This document shows positions 45,201 to 48,836 of a DNA stretch of 64,000 nucleotides, one piece after another; the first letter of the stretch is position 1; each line of letters begins with the position of its first letter. Made by a program: the position numbers and the translations under genes. Below the pieces are notes generated by a model that was not told the origin of the DNA, ran no database searches, and saw only the letters and a program-made list of their open reading frames with translations. The stretch is from Protonemura montana (Eukaryota; Arthropoda; Insecta; Plecoptera; Nemouridae): the NCBI GenBank assembly GCA_947568835.1, contig OX387604.1:24891076-24955075 (forward strand), in the 5' to 3' direction.

Positions 45201-46805
45201 TAAATATATTTTCAAACGAGTTTACGTCCTAGAATGAATTGTTGACATTAAAAGAAACTGTAAATGTTATAAAAACCTGGAAGTTAAAAAATGGTGGAAA
45301 ATGTCTTCAGAATAGTATTCGCAAGTTAGTATCGCAAAAACTAAGGTTTGCACCCAACATCTATGTTAGGCCGATAGGTTTTTTTCTGAACTTTCTAAAA
45401 TCCTGTGTTCGGATTAAGGTTGCGTTTCTAAAATGTTCTACTCAGAATGTTTGCGTCTTTAGTTAGTCTTTGTATAGTTAGTTGTTTGAGTAGTTTGCAT
45501 GTTGGTGTAGTTAGTCTTCAGCTTAAGCTAGGAGTTCCTAAATCCTAAGTCGATGCCAGTTTTGAGACACCAGTAATTTCTAAAACGACGTCATTCTCGG
45601 CGAAGACTATGAAAAATAAGTGTAGGGAAGTGGGATTATGGGCCCCGGCAGGCCATGATAGGGTTCTGGTAACGGTAGCCCCGTTATTGTCCTCGATTCG
45701 ATCCCTTTGTCGATTTTCAGAGCGTTTTAGATGGGCGGCAGATCCTTCCGCCCACTCAATGGCAGAGGTTTTCGAAAAAATCGGACGCATTTTTTTTTGC
45801 AATGTCAAGTAAAATCAAAAAATTATTTCTGTAATTTCGCTTCTAGTAAGTAATGTCAGCAACCTCTGGCTAAGCCTCTGAGTTTGATCCATGAAGCATA
45901 TATTCTCAAGTAGAAGCGAAACCATAGCTATAAAGACACAGAATTATTTCTGTACTTATTTATGCCTCTTTATGTGTACATTTTATTTTGGTACCTATTA
46001 TCACTTATTATGAAGTGGTATCCGCAAATTACATACTATTCTTTTAATATTAATAATAATAAATCATTTGCATTTCTTTTGATTATATTACCTATACATA
46101 TTATAGGAACGTCACTAAATAATAGACAAATATTCATCAATGGTGTCAAAACAGTGAGAAAATAAAAACTTCTTAAGAACTACTGCAAATTGTTTGTCAT
46201 ATATAAGTAATTTGATATTGTTGGGTAGATTGTTAAATAATAAAATACCTATTGCAGCAGGGCTTTTGACTCTTTTGTATTCTTTGAATTTATATTTACT
46301 ATTACACCTTATGCTGCTAAACTCATGTGACATAATCTCCAGGTAAATTACATAAAGAACAACGCTATAAATATATTAATTTGATTTTTTACAAAAGTCC
46401 AAGCTTACCGCCAGCTGGTTTTGATTGTTATTTGATGAATAATGACCAATAGTGAAGACCGTTTTATGATTAACTGCTTCACTGAACGCTTACCTGCTCG
46501 CACTCGGATGTCTCTGCTGAATATGCGTCCGACAGAGTTGGATGCCACGCAACGATACGTGGCCGCGTGGACATCGTGGCGGTACGCACTCGGGTGAAAT
46601 GGCAGGAAGAGAAGCGAGCCGTTAGCAAGCAGTTCTCTTGTGGCGGGTATTTCGGTGATCGGCTTGCCATCTCCGGCTAACCAACTGATCGTTGCGGGGG
46701 GACTTCCTCCCGCAGAACAGTCCACGCGAGAGCCCGTATCATTAGCGAACTCCACTCGAGAAGGGGGCTCTTTCAGAAACGATGGGCCCACAAATGAAGA
46801 GCACA
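203..46805 (-). CDS. Dscam: Dscam-family cell adhesion receptor, split gene (26 exons seen, both ends outside the window)
   Basis: Single-pass immunoglobulin-superfamily receptor. Dscam proteins act at the neuronal surface in homophilic recognition, self-avoidance and axon guidance, and in arthropods also in blood cells. The exons listed below join in frame with AG acceptors and GT donors and give Ig1-Ig9, FN1-FN4, Ig10, FN5, FN6, TM and the first part of the tail, which is the Dscam order. Each Ig domain shows its Cys pair and core Trp. Most introns are phase 1 at domain borders. Ig2, Ig3, Ig4, Ig5, Ig6, Ig8, Ig9 and FN1, FN2, FN6 are split inside the domain, as in known Dscam genes. The Ig7 position has two candidate exons. 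The signal peptide and the tail end are missing. Whether this is the orthologue of insect Dscam1, Dscam2 or another paralogue is not settled from the sequence; the two-exon Ig7 cassette recalls Dscam2. The family call is close to certain. Confidence 0.97.
259..786 (-). other. Dscam: Intron in the cytoplasmic-tail region
   Basis: 528 bp between two tail exons. It holds a short direct repeat at about 292-327, in which a 13-bp unit containing GAACACAAATAG recurs between two and three times. Nothing else was recognised. Confidence 0.7.
787..939 (-). CDS. Dscam: Dscam cytoplasmic-tail exon following the membrane helix
   Basis: 153 bp, phase 1 at both ends. It encodes 50 full codons of polar tail sequence including LDNKHNLAQREQYYAAVQK and ending HSVERIP, before donor GTGAAT. 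The acceptor follows a T-rich stretch and ends GTTAAG. Its first two bases complete a Lys codon left open by the TM exon, and its last G completes the Glu that opens the next tail exon. The longest ORF over this stretch is in a different frame and is spurious. The call rests on two matching phases and on the seamless run into the SPYATF exon. It probably carries intracellular interaction sequences; I cannot name the partners. Confidence 0.83.
1219..1362 (-). CDS. Dscam: Dscam transmembrane exon
   Basis: 144 bp, phase 1-1, acceptor CTTTTTAG and donor GTAAGC. It encodes a short juxtamembrane linker (GTLSPDQEQLDLDR), then a single hydrophobic helix of about 22 residues (core LPSIIALIALLSFIAGVCIC), then a basic stop-transfer LRR. 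This makes the product a type I single-pass receptor. It follows FN6 directly, as in other Dscam genes. The TM exon is one of the alternative exons of Drosophila Dscam1 (17.1/17.2). Only one version is seen here. Confidence 0.93.
1363..1971 (-). other. Dscam: Intron between FN6 and the TM exon
   Basis: 609 bp, AT-rich. I checked it for a second TM exon, which would be expected if TM alternatives existed, and saw none. Confidence 0.6.
1972..2115 (-). CDS. Dscam: Dscam exon: second half of FN6
   Basis: 144 bp, phase 1-1. It contains the fibronectin type III core LWPGTQYIVRVGASNSAG, which matches the Drosophila Dscam1 stretch LEPATWYNLRITAHNSAG in position and spacing. It ends VVTPPLLGG before donor GTAAGC. 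The acceptor is TTATTTCCAG. The intron separating it from the first half is only 87 nt long (see findings). Confidence 0.92.
2203..2637 (-). CDS. Dscam: Dscam exon: FN5 and first half of FN6
   Basis: 435 bp, the largest exon in the window, phase 1-1, acceptor TTTTTTGCAG and donor GTATGT. The first part is FN5 (core Trp in WLQVQWVPVESGG, then LSCGTEYQLQLVAYNSIG). The second part is FN6, from GAKPGKPSSNELVEAN to HHEWLT. LSCGTEYQ aligns with LLCGSRYQ of Dscam1 FN5. Asn-linked glycosylation sequons such as NST are present. The reading frame stays open through the donor and the following mini-intron. Confidence 0.95.
2638..3413 (-). other. Dscam: Intron between Ig10 and FN5
   Basis: 776 bp, mostly AT-rich with T runs. 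It carries the foldback element listed at 3097-3212. Confidence 0.7.
3097..3212. repeat. Foldback (palindromic) miniature element
   Basis: A near-perfect inverted repeat. The left arm contains AACCGTCTCAAAAATTGATG, and the right arm has its complement starting from TTGGGCATTCATTTTTGAGA. The similarity continues outward through AAACACTAT and TAATTTAATATTAT to a total of about 50 bp per arm around a tiny centre. There is no coding capacity. The layout is that of a MITE or foldback transposon remnant. The AT-rich flanks prevent me from defining a target-site duplication. Confidence 0.65.
3414..3683 (-). CDS. Dscam: Dscam exon: Ig10
   Basis: 270 bp encoding a complete Ig domain in one exon, phase 1-1, acceptor CTGTTTTCAG and donor GTAAGA. 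The Cys pair sits in LPCLAAG and YTCSVSN, with the D-strand signature IQADGTLQLTDV between them. Its place between FN4 and FN5 is diagnostic for Dscam. It aligns with Dscam1 Ig10, which opens in the same way as VPAAI here. Confidence 0.95.
3684..4228 (-). other. Dscam: Intron between FN4 and Ig10
   Basis: 545 bp. The portion 3828-3962 is an inverted partial copy of the dispersed SINE-like repeat (see entry). Confidence 0.65.
3828..3962 (-). repeat. Dispersed SINE-like repeat, copy 3 (partial, inverted)
   Basis: Complement of the left part of the repeat at 4945-5345. It shares the block with AATGAGTGGAT, the string GGTCTAATGG, and the head region around TTTAATGACATATTGTTTTGAC. Diverged and truncated. 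Confidence 0.65.
4229..4525 (-). CDS. Dscam: Dscam exon: FN4
   Basis: 297 bp, one full fibronectin III domain, phase 1-1, acceptor TTTTAG and donor GTTAGT. It starts VPEAPSNIKVLALSPTALVV and has the FN4 hallmark GEAYEFWVTGFTRVGEGQST, which matches KPYEFWVTASTTIGEGQQS of Drosophila Dscam1 almost residue for residue. This makes it one of the firmest family matches in the window. Confidence 0.96.
4526..6492 (-). other. Dscam: Intron between FN3 and FN4
   Basis: 1967 bp. It holds a long copy of the dispersed repeat at 4945-5345. The remainder is AT-rich with T runs and an AATAATAATAAT stretch near 6250-6270. No coding signal was seen. Confidence 0.7.
4945..5345 (+). repeat. Dispersed SINE-like repeat, copy 1 (longest)
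   Basis: About 400 bp. The head TTTATTTGTGGTGTTTAACG is followed by CACTGTTTTGACATCTGGCC, a GATGATGATG-rich block, a GC-rich block with GGTGCCGGCACGTA, the string CCCTTCCGAAGGACGGTACA, and a tail with CAGAACTGGTCATGTGTATG. The same ordered blocks recur at 50880-51262 and, in pieces, at five other places. It is non-coding. A short interspersed or other non-autonomous element is the likeliest class. Confidence 0.75.
6493..6798 (-). CDS. Dscam: Dscam exon: FN3
   Basis: 306 bp, one full fibronectin III domain, phase 1-1, acceptor TACTTTGCAG and donor GTGAGT. Key parts are VPSGTPLDIRC, the core Trp in SVSWQPPP, NGVIQGYKVYY, and KYSNYSIQVWAFTHVGDGV. These align with NGVIKTYKVVY and KYTNYTMQVLATTAGGDGV of Drosophila Dscam1 FN3. 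Confidence 0.96.
6799..7356 (-). other. Dscam: Intron between FN2 and FN3
   Basis: 558 bp, AT-rich. I saw no repeat or coding segment. Confidence 0.6.
7357..7535 (-). CDS. Dscam: Dscam exon: second half of FN2
   Basis: 179 bp. It enters in phase 2 and leaves in phase 1, acceptor CTTGCTCTAG and donor GTATGC. It encodes LGRLGGYNFTTVPAKNGN, then KYGIVVQAFNEKGPGPMSTE, matching YSVVIQAFNKIGAGPLSEE of Dscam1 FN2. The phase-2 entry agrees exactly with the phase-2 exit of the preceding exon. The intervening intron is 106 bp. Confidence 0.94.
7642..7942 (-). CDS. Dscam: Dscam exon: second half of FN1 and first half of FN2
   Basis: 301 bp, phase 1 in and phase 2 out, acceptor ATATTCGCAG and donor GTATGT. 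The FN1 part ends LYRLRVVGENELGTGEPSE. The FN2 part has the core Trp in LRVSWSAPL and the signature WNGDILGYYVGYRQHG, matching WNGEILGYYVGYKLS of Dscam1. That strongly conserved stretch makes the assignment secure. Confidence 0.96.
7943..9852 (-). other. Dscam: Intron inside FN1
   Basis: 1910 bp. The region 8112-8240 looks like a LINE 3' end in minus orientation (separate entry). The rest is AT-rich. An 85-106 aa ORF pair near 8800-9355 shows no family features and I treat it as chance. Confidence 0.65.
8112..8240 (-). mobile_element. Probable LINE 3' end with a trinucleotide tail
   Basis: Read on the minus strand, the sequence ends GGAATAAAGACATTATTATT with about seven ATT units. That is the usual 3' terminus of arthropod non-LTR retrotransposons of the CR1/Jockey kind. 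No RT coding is left in this copy. Confidence 0.5.
9853..9984 (-). CDS. Dscam: Dscam exon: first half of FN1
   Basis: 132 bp, phase 1-1, acceptor GCACTTCCTAG and donor GTAACC. It encodes DAPGKAQDVRVLDSGSRTV, then the core Trp in KMTWLPPSDERSPVLQYIVQ. It aligns with the Dscam1 FN1 stretch LSWAQPYDGNSPLDRYIIE. The ORF continues a few codons past the donor, which is not coding. Confidence 0.93.
10165..10235 (-). repeat. tRNA-derived SINE head, copy A (minus)
   Basis: Minus-strand sequence carries an A-box-like GCCTAATTGGTTAGAGCAAC and, about 30 bases on, a B-box-like GGGTTCATGTCGG. The acceptor stem does not pair, so this is a tRNA-derived repeat and not a working tRNA. Confidence 0.45.
10341..10413 (+). 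repeat. tRNA-derived SINE head, copy B (plus)
   Basis: The plus strand carries an A box TAGCTCAATTGGTTAGAGCA and a degenerate B box GTGTGAGTCCC. A stem ACTTG/CAAGT lies at the anticodon position. There is no acceptor-stem pairing, so it is probably a tRNA relic or SINE head and not an active gene. It shares ATTGGTTAGAGCAAC with the inverted copy 105 bases away. Confidence 0.5.
10452..10600 (-). CDS. Dscam: Dscam exon: second half of Ig9
   Basis: 149 bp, phase 2 in and phase 1 out, acceptor TTTTTCTCTAG and donor GTAAAT. It encodes YEVKESVVKGGFLSELHIAS, then the second Ig cysteine in GTFTCIARNPYGRAE. It fits Dscam1 Ig9 (RYTIREE...LFTCVATNAFG). The split Arg codon across the junction restores the conserved NPRYEV/NDRY-type motif. 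Confidence 0.94.
10655..10745 (-). mobile_element. Possible retroelement 3' tail
   Basis: On the minus strand the sequence ends AATAAAAACCTC and then TTTATTATTATTATTATTG, resembling the AATAAA-plus-ATT-repeat ends of the other LINE fragments in this window. No coding part is visible, so the class is uncertain. Confidence 0.35.
10895..11042 (-). CDS. Dscam: Dscam exon: first half of Ig9
   Basis: 148 bp, phase 1 in and phase 2 out, acceptor TTTGACTAG and donor GTATAC. It encodes VPPEFEVKSAQASVRRSVAE, the first Ig cysteine in LECRVMGDGP and the core Trp in SIVWQRDGP. Compare APPEFTEKL...LQCEAKGEKPIGILW in Dscam1. The exon ends in a split Arg codon. Confidence 0.94.
11043..11421 (-). other. Dscam: Intron between Ig8 and Ig9
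   Basis: 379 bp, no recognisable content. Confidence 0.6.
11422..11598 (-). CDS. Dscam: Dscam exon: second half of Ig8
   Basis: 177 bp, phase 1-1, acceptor TTATTGCAG and donor GTGAGC. It encodes SRQPSEYQDLNVRSRGIQLF, then NGTFFIRQ and the second Ig cysteine in GQYLCEATNSIGAGLS, which matches YYLCEAINGIGSGLS of Dscam1. The start was chosen because WRKVIS-RQPSEYQDL then has the same length as WKKAVG-DTPGEYKDL of Dscam1. Confidence 0.93.
11599..12153 (-). other. Dscam: Intron inside Ig8
   Basis: 555 bp, AT-rich, no recognised element. Confidence 0.6.
12154..12273 (-). CDS. Dscam: Dscam exon: first half of Ig8
   Basis: 120 bp, phase 1-1, acceptor TTGGCATTACAG. It encodes VPPRWVSEPRDRNVTRDEPA, the first Ig cysteine in FHCQADGFPTPTLVWRKVI. 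Compare VPPRWILEP and VECKADGFPKPQVTWKK of Dscam1. Two donors lie seven bases apart (GTTATC and GTAAGC). GTAAGC is the better consensus, keeps phase 1 and gives the conserved domain length, so it is used here. Confidence 0.93.
12274..13436 (-). other. Dscam: Intron between the second Ig7-type exon and Ig8
   Basis: 1163 bp. I looked here for further Ig7-like exons and found none. There is a short direct repeat, CTGAAATCAG, near 13225-13250. Confidence 0.6.
13437..13715 (-). CDS. Dscam: Dscam Ig7-type exon, second copy (candidate alternative exon 7B)
   Basis: 279 bp encoding a full Ig domain, phase 1-1, acceptor CTTTCGTTCCAG and donor GTAACG. It starts VPPRIGPFTFGELIEG, with the Cys pair in VQCVIQAGDPPLSMKW and GNYTCLAGNLAKSA. 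Homologous to Dscam Ig7 (VPPQVLPFDFGEE, YTCIAKNRAG). Same length and same phase as its neighbour at 13861-14139 and about 40% identical by eye. It joins in frame to Ig8 on its left and equally well to Ig6 or to the other Ig7 exon on its right. It is either the alternative to that exon or a second domain in series. Confidence 0.93.
13716..13860 (-). other. Dscam: 145-bp intron between the two Ig7-type exons
   Basis: A short spacer, but probably long enough to be spliced. A small hairpin (CTCGA/TCGAG arms plus an inner CC/GG) lies at 13837-13854, five bases inside the intron from the donor of the upstream Ig7 exon. No further exon fits. Confidence 0.6.
13861..14139 (-). CDS. Dscam: Dscam Ig7-type exon, first copy (candidate alternative exon 7A)
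   Basis: 279 bp encoding a full Ig domain, phase 1-1, acceptor TTCTCTTCTAG and donor GTAATG. It starts VPPRIAPFTFQTDLHLG, with Cys residues in VQCFITKGDLPLTIEW and GIYTCLVSNSAAHS. GDLPL also occurs in Dscam1 Ig7 (TKGDLPLDIYW), so this copy looks nearer to the canonical Ig7 than its neighbour. In Dscam proteins Ig7 is one of the domains that sets homophilic binding specificity, and it is the one most often duplicated as alternative exons. Confidence 0.95.
14140..14595 (-). other. Dscam: Intron between Ig6 and the first Ig7-type exon
   Basis: 456 bp, AT-rich, no recognised element. If the Ig7 exons are mutually exclusive, docking or silencer sequences could sit here. None is evident by eye. 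Confidence 0.55.
14596..14757 (-). CDS. Dscam: Dscam exon: second half of Ig6
   Basis: 162 bp, phase 1-1, donor GTAGCT. It encodes DGRALPLNRRQQVFQNGTLL, then the second Ig cysteine in GEYRCSATNKQGRSA. Compare DNRALPINRKQKVFPNGTLI in Dscam1. The acceptor is a weak one (GCGTGCTTCAG). An upstream AG (ATGCAG) would break the phase, so 14757 is preferred. The reading frame also runs open upstream of the chosen start. Confidence 0.92.
14758..15125 (-). other. Dscam: Intron inside Ig6
   Basis: 368 bp, AT-rich, nothing recognised. Confidence 0.6.
15126..15236 (-). CDS. Dscam: Dscam exon: first half of Ig6
   Basis: 111 bp, phase 1-1, acceptor TTTTGCTCGTAG and donor GTACAG. It encodes LPFIRPMPNVSAVAGEPLYI, then ACPVAGYPIDSITWEK. 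This is one of the strongest matches: Dscam1 Ig6 has LPYIRQM and TCPVAGYPIDSIVWER. The longest ORF drawn over this stretch is in another frame and is not real. Confidence 0.95.
15237..16513 (-). other. Dscam: Intron between Ig5 and Ig6
   Basis: 1277 bp, more than half of it occupied by the hAT-like element at 15428-16116. Confidence 0.7.
15428..16116. mobile_element. hAT-like non-autonomous DNA transposon (MITE)
   Basis: 689 bp bounded by imperfect terminal inverted repeats: CAGAGATGGG at the left and CCAATCCCTG at the right, whose complement is CAGGGATTGG (8 of 10 match). Both ends are packed with repeated GTATCT/AGATAC and AAGTAT motifs in both orientations. The combination of a CAG(G/A)GATGGG-type terminus and GTATCT-rich subterminal arrays is typical of hAT elements. 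There is no transposase ORF. An exact 8-bp target duplication is not visible (agtatagg against tggtatac). Confidence 0.75.
16514..16665 (-). CDS. Dscam: Dscam exon: second half of Ig5
   Basis: 152 bp, phase 2 in and phase 1 out, acceptor TTGGATGCAG and donor GTCAGT. It encodes FVIGQYVTLLGDVISHVNIS, then the second Ig cysteine in GGIYQCTASNRVGEESHSA. It parallels YQVGQYVTVNGDVVSYLNIT and GGLYKCIAKSKVGVAEHSA of Dscam1 at matching positions. Confidence 0.96.
16666..19081 (-). other. Dscam: Intron inside Ig5
   Basis: 2416 bp. The central part, 16886-18060, has unusually open minus-strand frames and higher GC, interpreted as a decayed retroelement (separate entry). The rest is AT-rich. Confidence 0.6.
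16886..18060 (-). mobile_element. Probable decayed non-LTR retroelement remnant
   Basis: The minus strand carries a 198-aa open frame at 16886-17482 and an 82-aa frame at 17764-18012. Both have higher GC than the surrounding intron. The first has a Cys/His cluster (LPSRLCPCRR, WHMVDECR) like the zinc-knuckle near the end of many LINE RT proteins. Flanking residues include QMFLPQLSAPMPRYRFATNR. I see no RT catalytic motif, so the assignment is tentative. It lies wholly in an intron of the Dscam gene. Confidence 0.4.
19082..19391 (-). CDS. Dscam: Dscam exon: second half of Ig4 and first half of Ig5
   Basis: 310 bp, phase 1 in and phase 2 out, acceptor TTTTTGTCAG and donor GTGCGA. Ig4 part: WLKDGHVVPGSEKLVLEKV and the second cysteine in GMYQCIVRGEEDSAQSS. 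Ig5 part: IRQTLQPGPPVSLKCIATGN, then PTPQITWRLDG, ending in a split Arg. These align with GMYQCFVRNDQESAE and GNPTPEISWELDG of Dscam1. The Ig4/Ig5 border inside one exon is as in insect Dscam. Confidence 0.96.
19575..19834 (-). CDS. Dscam: Dscam exon: second half of Ig3 and first half of Ig4
   Basis: 260 bp, phase 2 in and phase 1 out, acceptor GGGCATTTGCAG and donor GTATGC. Starts WFRQDRHQLRVVEEDVRVF and carries the second Ig3 cysteine in GKWVCVANNTAGVERLD, then Ig4 up to its first cysteine in AELLCLVSG. The RWYKF-type start and the CVVNNSVG-type motif of Dscam1 occupy the same positions. The exon is GC-rich relative to the flanking introns. Confidence 0.95.
19835..24579 (-). other. Dscam: Intron inside Ig3 (about 4.7 kb)
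   Basis: The intron between the two halves of Ig3. In insect Dscam1 the corresponding place is occupied by the exon-6 array. I saw no additional Ig3-half exon. It contains a run of 17 C at 20672-20688 and otherwise AT-rich unique sequence. Short ORFs here have no family features. Confidence 0.6.
20672..20688. repeat. Homopolymer run of 17 C
   Basis: Uninterrupted C tract directly after GACAGTGCTAA. Its length is probably variable and error-prone in sequencing. Confidence 0.9.
24580..24697 (-). CDS. Dscam: Dscam exon: first half of Ig3 (equivalent of the insect Dscam1 exon-6 position)
   Basis: 118 bp, phase 1 in and phase 2 out, acceptor TTCTTTTTGCGCAG and donor GTGAGA. It encodes DSRVPAAPRPLDKQVSLSTK, then the first Ig cysteine in VVLPCFAEGNPPPSFR. 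It corresponds to the variable segment ending CPAQ-GYPAPSYR in Dscam1. Too short to appear as a long ORF; found by searching for the missing Ig3 half with the required phases. A 164-aa plus-strand ORF overlaps it and is a shadow of this GC-rich exon. The codon split (CG + A) joins exactly to the WFRQD exon. Confidence 0.93.
24698..27420 (-). other. Dscam: Intron between Ig2 and Ig3 with a LINE insertion
   Basis: 2723 bp. About 1.2 kb is the LINE fragment at 25085-26315. The rest is AT-rich, with no further exon seen. Confidence 0.65.
25085..26315 (+). mobile_element. 5'-truncated LINE (CR1/Jockey-like) with decayed reverse transcriptase
   Basis: The plus strand encodes the second half of an RT: SYLSNR-like start (YLSNRFQRVAIG), then VLFSFYINDLP, the catalytic FADDT box at about 25297-25311, then FLGVEIDSKLKWK and ITYGSLAWRNAP. 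The frame is broken by at least three stops or shifts (after 25516, near 25636 and 25801). The C-terminal block has LGASFYNRLP and LISHCFYSIDEFL. It ends in an A-rich ATAAATAAATAAA tail at about 26285-26312. Inserted antisense to the host gene in an intron. Confidence 0.85.
27421..27570 (-). CDS. Dscam: Dscam exon: second half of Ig2
   Basis: 150 bp, phase 1-1, acceptor GACTGGTTTCAG and donor GTAATT. It encodes DGKYHMLPSGELLIRRVDES, then the second Ig cysteine in SYQCRAVNRLTGATLLSVGR. It matches the Dscam1 constant exon DGKYLVLPSGELHIREVG and SYQCRTKHRLTGETRLS closely. The split Asp codon joins to the exon at 39577-39741 across a 12-kb intron. Confidence 0.97.
29265..29500 (+). repeat. Dispersed SINE-like repeat, copy 4 (diverged)
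   Basis: Shares the ordered blocks CTTCCGAAGGACGGTACA, a GCGAGTGAAGTTGTTGAG/GCGAATGAAGTTGCTG equivalent, and TTCC(T)TCAACCTCTTTCCC with the copies at 4945 and 50880, in the same orientation. Confidence 0.65.
31740..34939. repeat. Tandem array of a 47-bp unit, about 68 copies
   Basis: The unit reads TAGTATACACAGTGTGCCTC, then ACAGAGCTAGCCACACTAGC, then CTCCTCT, 47 bp in all. Units differ only by substitutions: TATACACA against TATTCATA or TATTCACA, CCTCCTCT against CCTTCTCT or CATTCTCT, and AGTG against AGGG. Rare variants recur at whole-unit spacing (AGAGAAAGCC at 32662 and 34777, 2115 bp = 45 units; CATAGAG at 33270 and 34821, 1551 bp = 33 units). Therefore no insertions or deletions have accumulated between them. 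The unit contains short palindromes (CACAGTGTG, CTAG...CTAG). Non-coding, with TAG in every copy. Confidence 0.98.
39577..39741 (-). CDS. Dscam: Dscam exon: first half of Ig2 (equivalent of the insect Dscam1 exon-4 position)
   Basis: 165 bp, phase 1-1, acceptor TGTTTGCAG and donor GTGAGT. It encodes VVLQKYEVQVYYNKNVVRGN, the first Ig cysteine in AVLKCTIPSFVREYITVTSW, then LQDSSFNIYPSIKG. The Dscam1 equivalents are VVAQYYEADV, VIRGNSAVIKCLIPSFV and VVSWH. In Drosophila Dscam1 this segment is chosen from 12 alternatives. Only this one copy is visible within 10 kb either side. Confidence 0.96.
42555..42730 (-). repeat. Dispersed SINE-like repeat, copy 5 (partial, inverted)
   Basis: On the minus strand the order is TTTATTTGCTTGATTTGTGG, the GATGAACCTAACTTCGC block, GGAGGAGGAGAAACCCGGCG, then CCCTCCCGAAGGACGGTA. 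This is the same order as copy 1 with an internal deletion. Confidence 0.7.
42735..43560 (-). mobile_element. Decayed LINE fragment with RT motifs
   Basis: Minus-strand translation gives VPQGSIIALLLFILFTNGLP, then FADDT (about 43331-43345) followed by a stop. Further on come a YVQSNKLAIIYNKS-like segment and FLGIIINNKLQWDKH, the usual order of a CR1/Jockey-type RT. Several stops interrupt it. It ends near an (ATT)n-like tail at about 42740-42760. Same orientation as the Dscam gene. Confidence 0.75.
44320..44402. repeat. A/T-only low-complexity tract
   Basis: About 80 bp built from TTA/ATT/TAT trinucleotides with one or two other bases. Confidence 0.8.
45955..46345 (-). mobile_element. LINE 3'-terminal fragment
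   Basis: The minus-strand frame has SPAAIGILLFNNLPNNIK and LKKFLFSHCFDTIDEYL. This is the same C-terminal signature as the LINE at 25085-26315 (GASFYNRLP, LISHCFYSIDEFL). An AT-rich 3' part follows. It indicates at least two insertions of one related LINE family in this gene. Confidence 0.7.
46494..46805 (-). CDS. Dscam: Dscam exon: Ig1 (first exon seen)
   Basis: 312 bp, phase 1-1, acceptor TTTCTCTGATTGCAG and donor GTAAGC. It encodes GPSFLKEPPSRVEFANDTGS, the first Ig cysteine in VDCSAGGSPPATISWLAGDG, then LLFLPFHPSAYRHDVHAATY and the second cysteine in YRCVASNSVGRIFSRDIRVR. Dscam1 has GPVFLKEP, FPPFRAEDYRQEVHAQVYAC and ISRDVHVRA at the same places. The preceding signal-peptide exon must end in phase 1 (with a G to give Val). 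It was not found in the window. Confidence 0.97.
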
Positions 46806-48836
46806 CTGCAATCAGAGAAATTGTTTGGTTTTATTATCAATTTAAGAGTGTGAAGTAATTAAATATTGTGTGCAAGGCTGGATTGTAAGTAATGCATGAA
46901 AGAGCGAGTTGGTCGGCTTTGAAGCTCGGCTTTGCTATAATTCTGAGTGTGAGAAATCTTGAAAGTATTCTAGATAATTCAGTTTTCTTCGATTTCATAA
47001 GATGAGAATTGATTAATAGAAAAAGGTTTCTTGATGATCGCTTTTCAATTGGAATAAGCTACTCATTTCAAAAATAACTTCGAGAGTCTTTAATTCCTAC
47101 CACTTTTCAGTGGCAACGTTATTAAATTTTAGCGCAAATGAAACCAACAGAATTTCAGATATGCCAATTGCTTGCGTTGTTAGCTAGATTAAAGATGTTC
47201 TAAAAATAATTTTCAAAATTGAAATCGCTAAAATACTATTTCTTTGCCATATAACGATCTAGCAATGTGATGTGATACCGCTGCAGAAGAAAATATGGGA
47301 ACAAAGGAAAATGAGGGTGAAAGCAATACACTTTCCAACTGCCACGCACTCTTTGCTTTGGAACACAATAGGTACTTCACGAGAGCAAAGAGATTACCCA
47401 GAACTCTTTATCTTGACGGTCGACCTTCGCAAATACTTTTTAACGACACCAAGAAATTTTTCGGGTTCTGAAACCGATCATTTCCGAAGACTTCATTTTT
47501 GTATGAATTTGATTGCGGCGATGTAAGAAATACTAATAGAATTGTTAGTTTGTAAAATCACCCTAAAATTTCCAATAAAAATGGCACCTTTTGTTAAGCA
47601 ATACATTCAGTTACCTCGCCACGTATCTGTGTGGATAAATATCGCACTATCTTTAACTGTTTCTTTCCGGTAAAGCGTAAGAGTGAGGAGAAAGTTCTCG
47701 TGCTTTTTCATGTATGCTGCAAAACTATCAAGAGAAAACTTCTCTTCGCTTTCCCGAGTTTCAAGGGGGAAATGGACATTCTCTGACTTTTCCAGCTCTT
47801 TTCCACTGTGAGGCGGAAACAAACCTGCCAAAGGACGATGTTGTGGACGAATTTAACAAGAAAATACACAAAAAATACAAATTGGTTGACTCAGAAAAAA
47901 AAAGAATCCACAGGATTAAAGTTAGAACAATTACTTTATGTTAGAGTGTGTACTTTAGTTGAGAAATCCACTTAAATCGTGTCATTTTCGGATATGAAAT
48001 TTCATTTTTTTAATTCGCTTGGATTCATTATATCTTTTGAAATATAATTTTCTTTTCAAAAATATTTTTTACAGCTTTAAAATCATGATGAAGAGTGAGC
48101 TCTAAGGCATTTATAACTCATGCGACCTGACAAAGGTGAATGTGAGACATGCTAGATTCCATGGCTTGTAACTATATATCTCCGAAAAATTGTAATTTAC
48201 AGAATTTATGTTTTGTCATCTGGATCGCTGCTTTAAGAGAAGGAAATGTTGTTGGAACTGAGTAGACAATGTGAAAAAGTTTGCGCTTCTCCACACAACT
48301 GATATTAATTAATTTCATCGAAGGTAACGAGCTGTTCGTAGCTCTGACTGCAAATACAATCAAAAGACAGGAATAAAACTGAAACAGACTGATTTTTCTA
48401 TTGGCAGTTAGAACTTAAGCTGATAGACGCAAGAATACTTTGGAGTGAGTTCTTGACAGGAAGAAAAGTGAGCATGGCCATTCAAATAGTATTTTAACCT
48501 ACTTCATTTTGGTTTAAGTCAATACGCACAATTTCCAAGTAAATTAGTGAACTACGCAATATAAAACTGTTAACTTTTCATCATTAACAACACGACTTAA
48601 CAATAAGAATTCGATTGTAACTTCCTGATTCGATCAAATTAGATTTATCGAATTATTTGTGCTTCACTTACGATAATGAATCCCTAGAAGTAACGCAACA
48701 AAAGTAGTTTTATTCGGCTTCTACTTAAAAAAAACAAACCTAGCACATACGTACAAAAGTATAAATCTAGCAAATTAGTCGTTTGTTATATCTTTCATTG
48801 TAGGTATTCACCACACCCAGACCCACCCCCTCTCCA

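Larger units (their letters stand above)
39742..46493 (-). other. Dscam: Intron between Ig1 and Ig2 (about 6.8 kb)
   Basis: AT-rich. It holds a run of 14 G at 41450-41463, an inverted copy of the dispersed repeat at 42555-42730, a LINE fragment at 42735-43560, an A/T microsatellite at 44320-44402 and a LINE 3' fragment at 45955-46345. A 155-aa plus-strand ORF at 43731-44198 has no recognisable domain and low-complexity Lys-rich ends; I do not call it a gene. Confidence 0.6.

Noticed and set aside
45545..45812. An 87-aa minus ORF with moderate GC
   Set aside because: I could not see a domain or matching splice sites; the overlapping plus-strand ORF is equally open.
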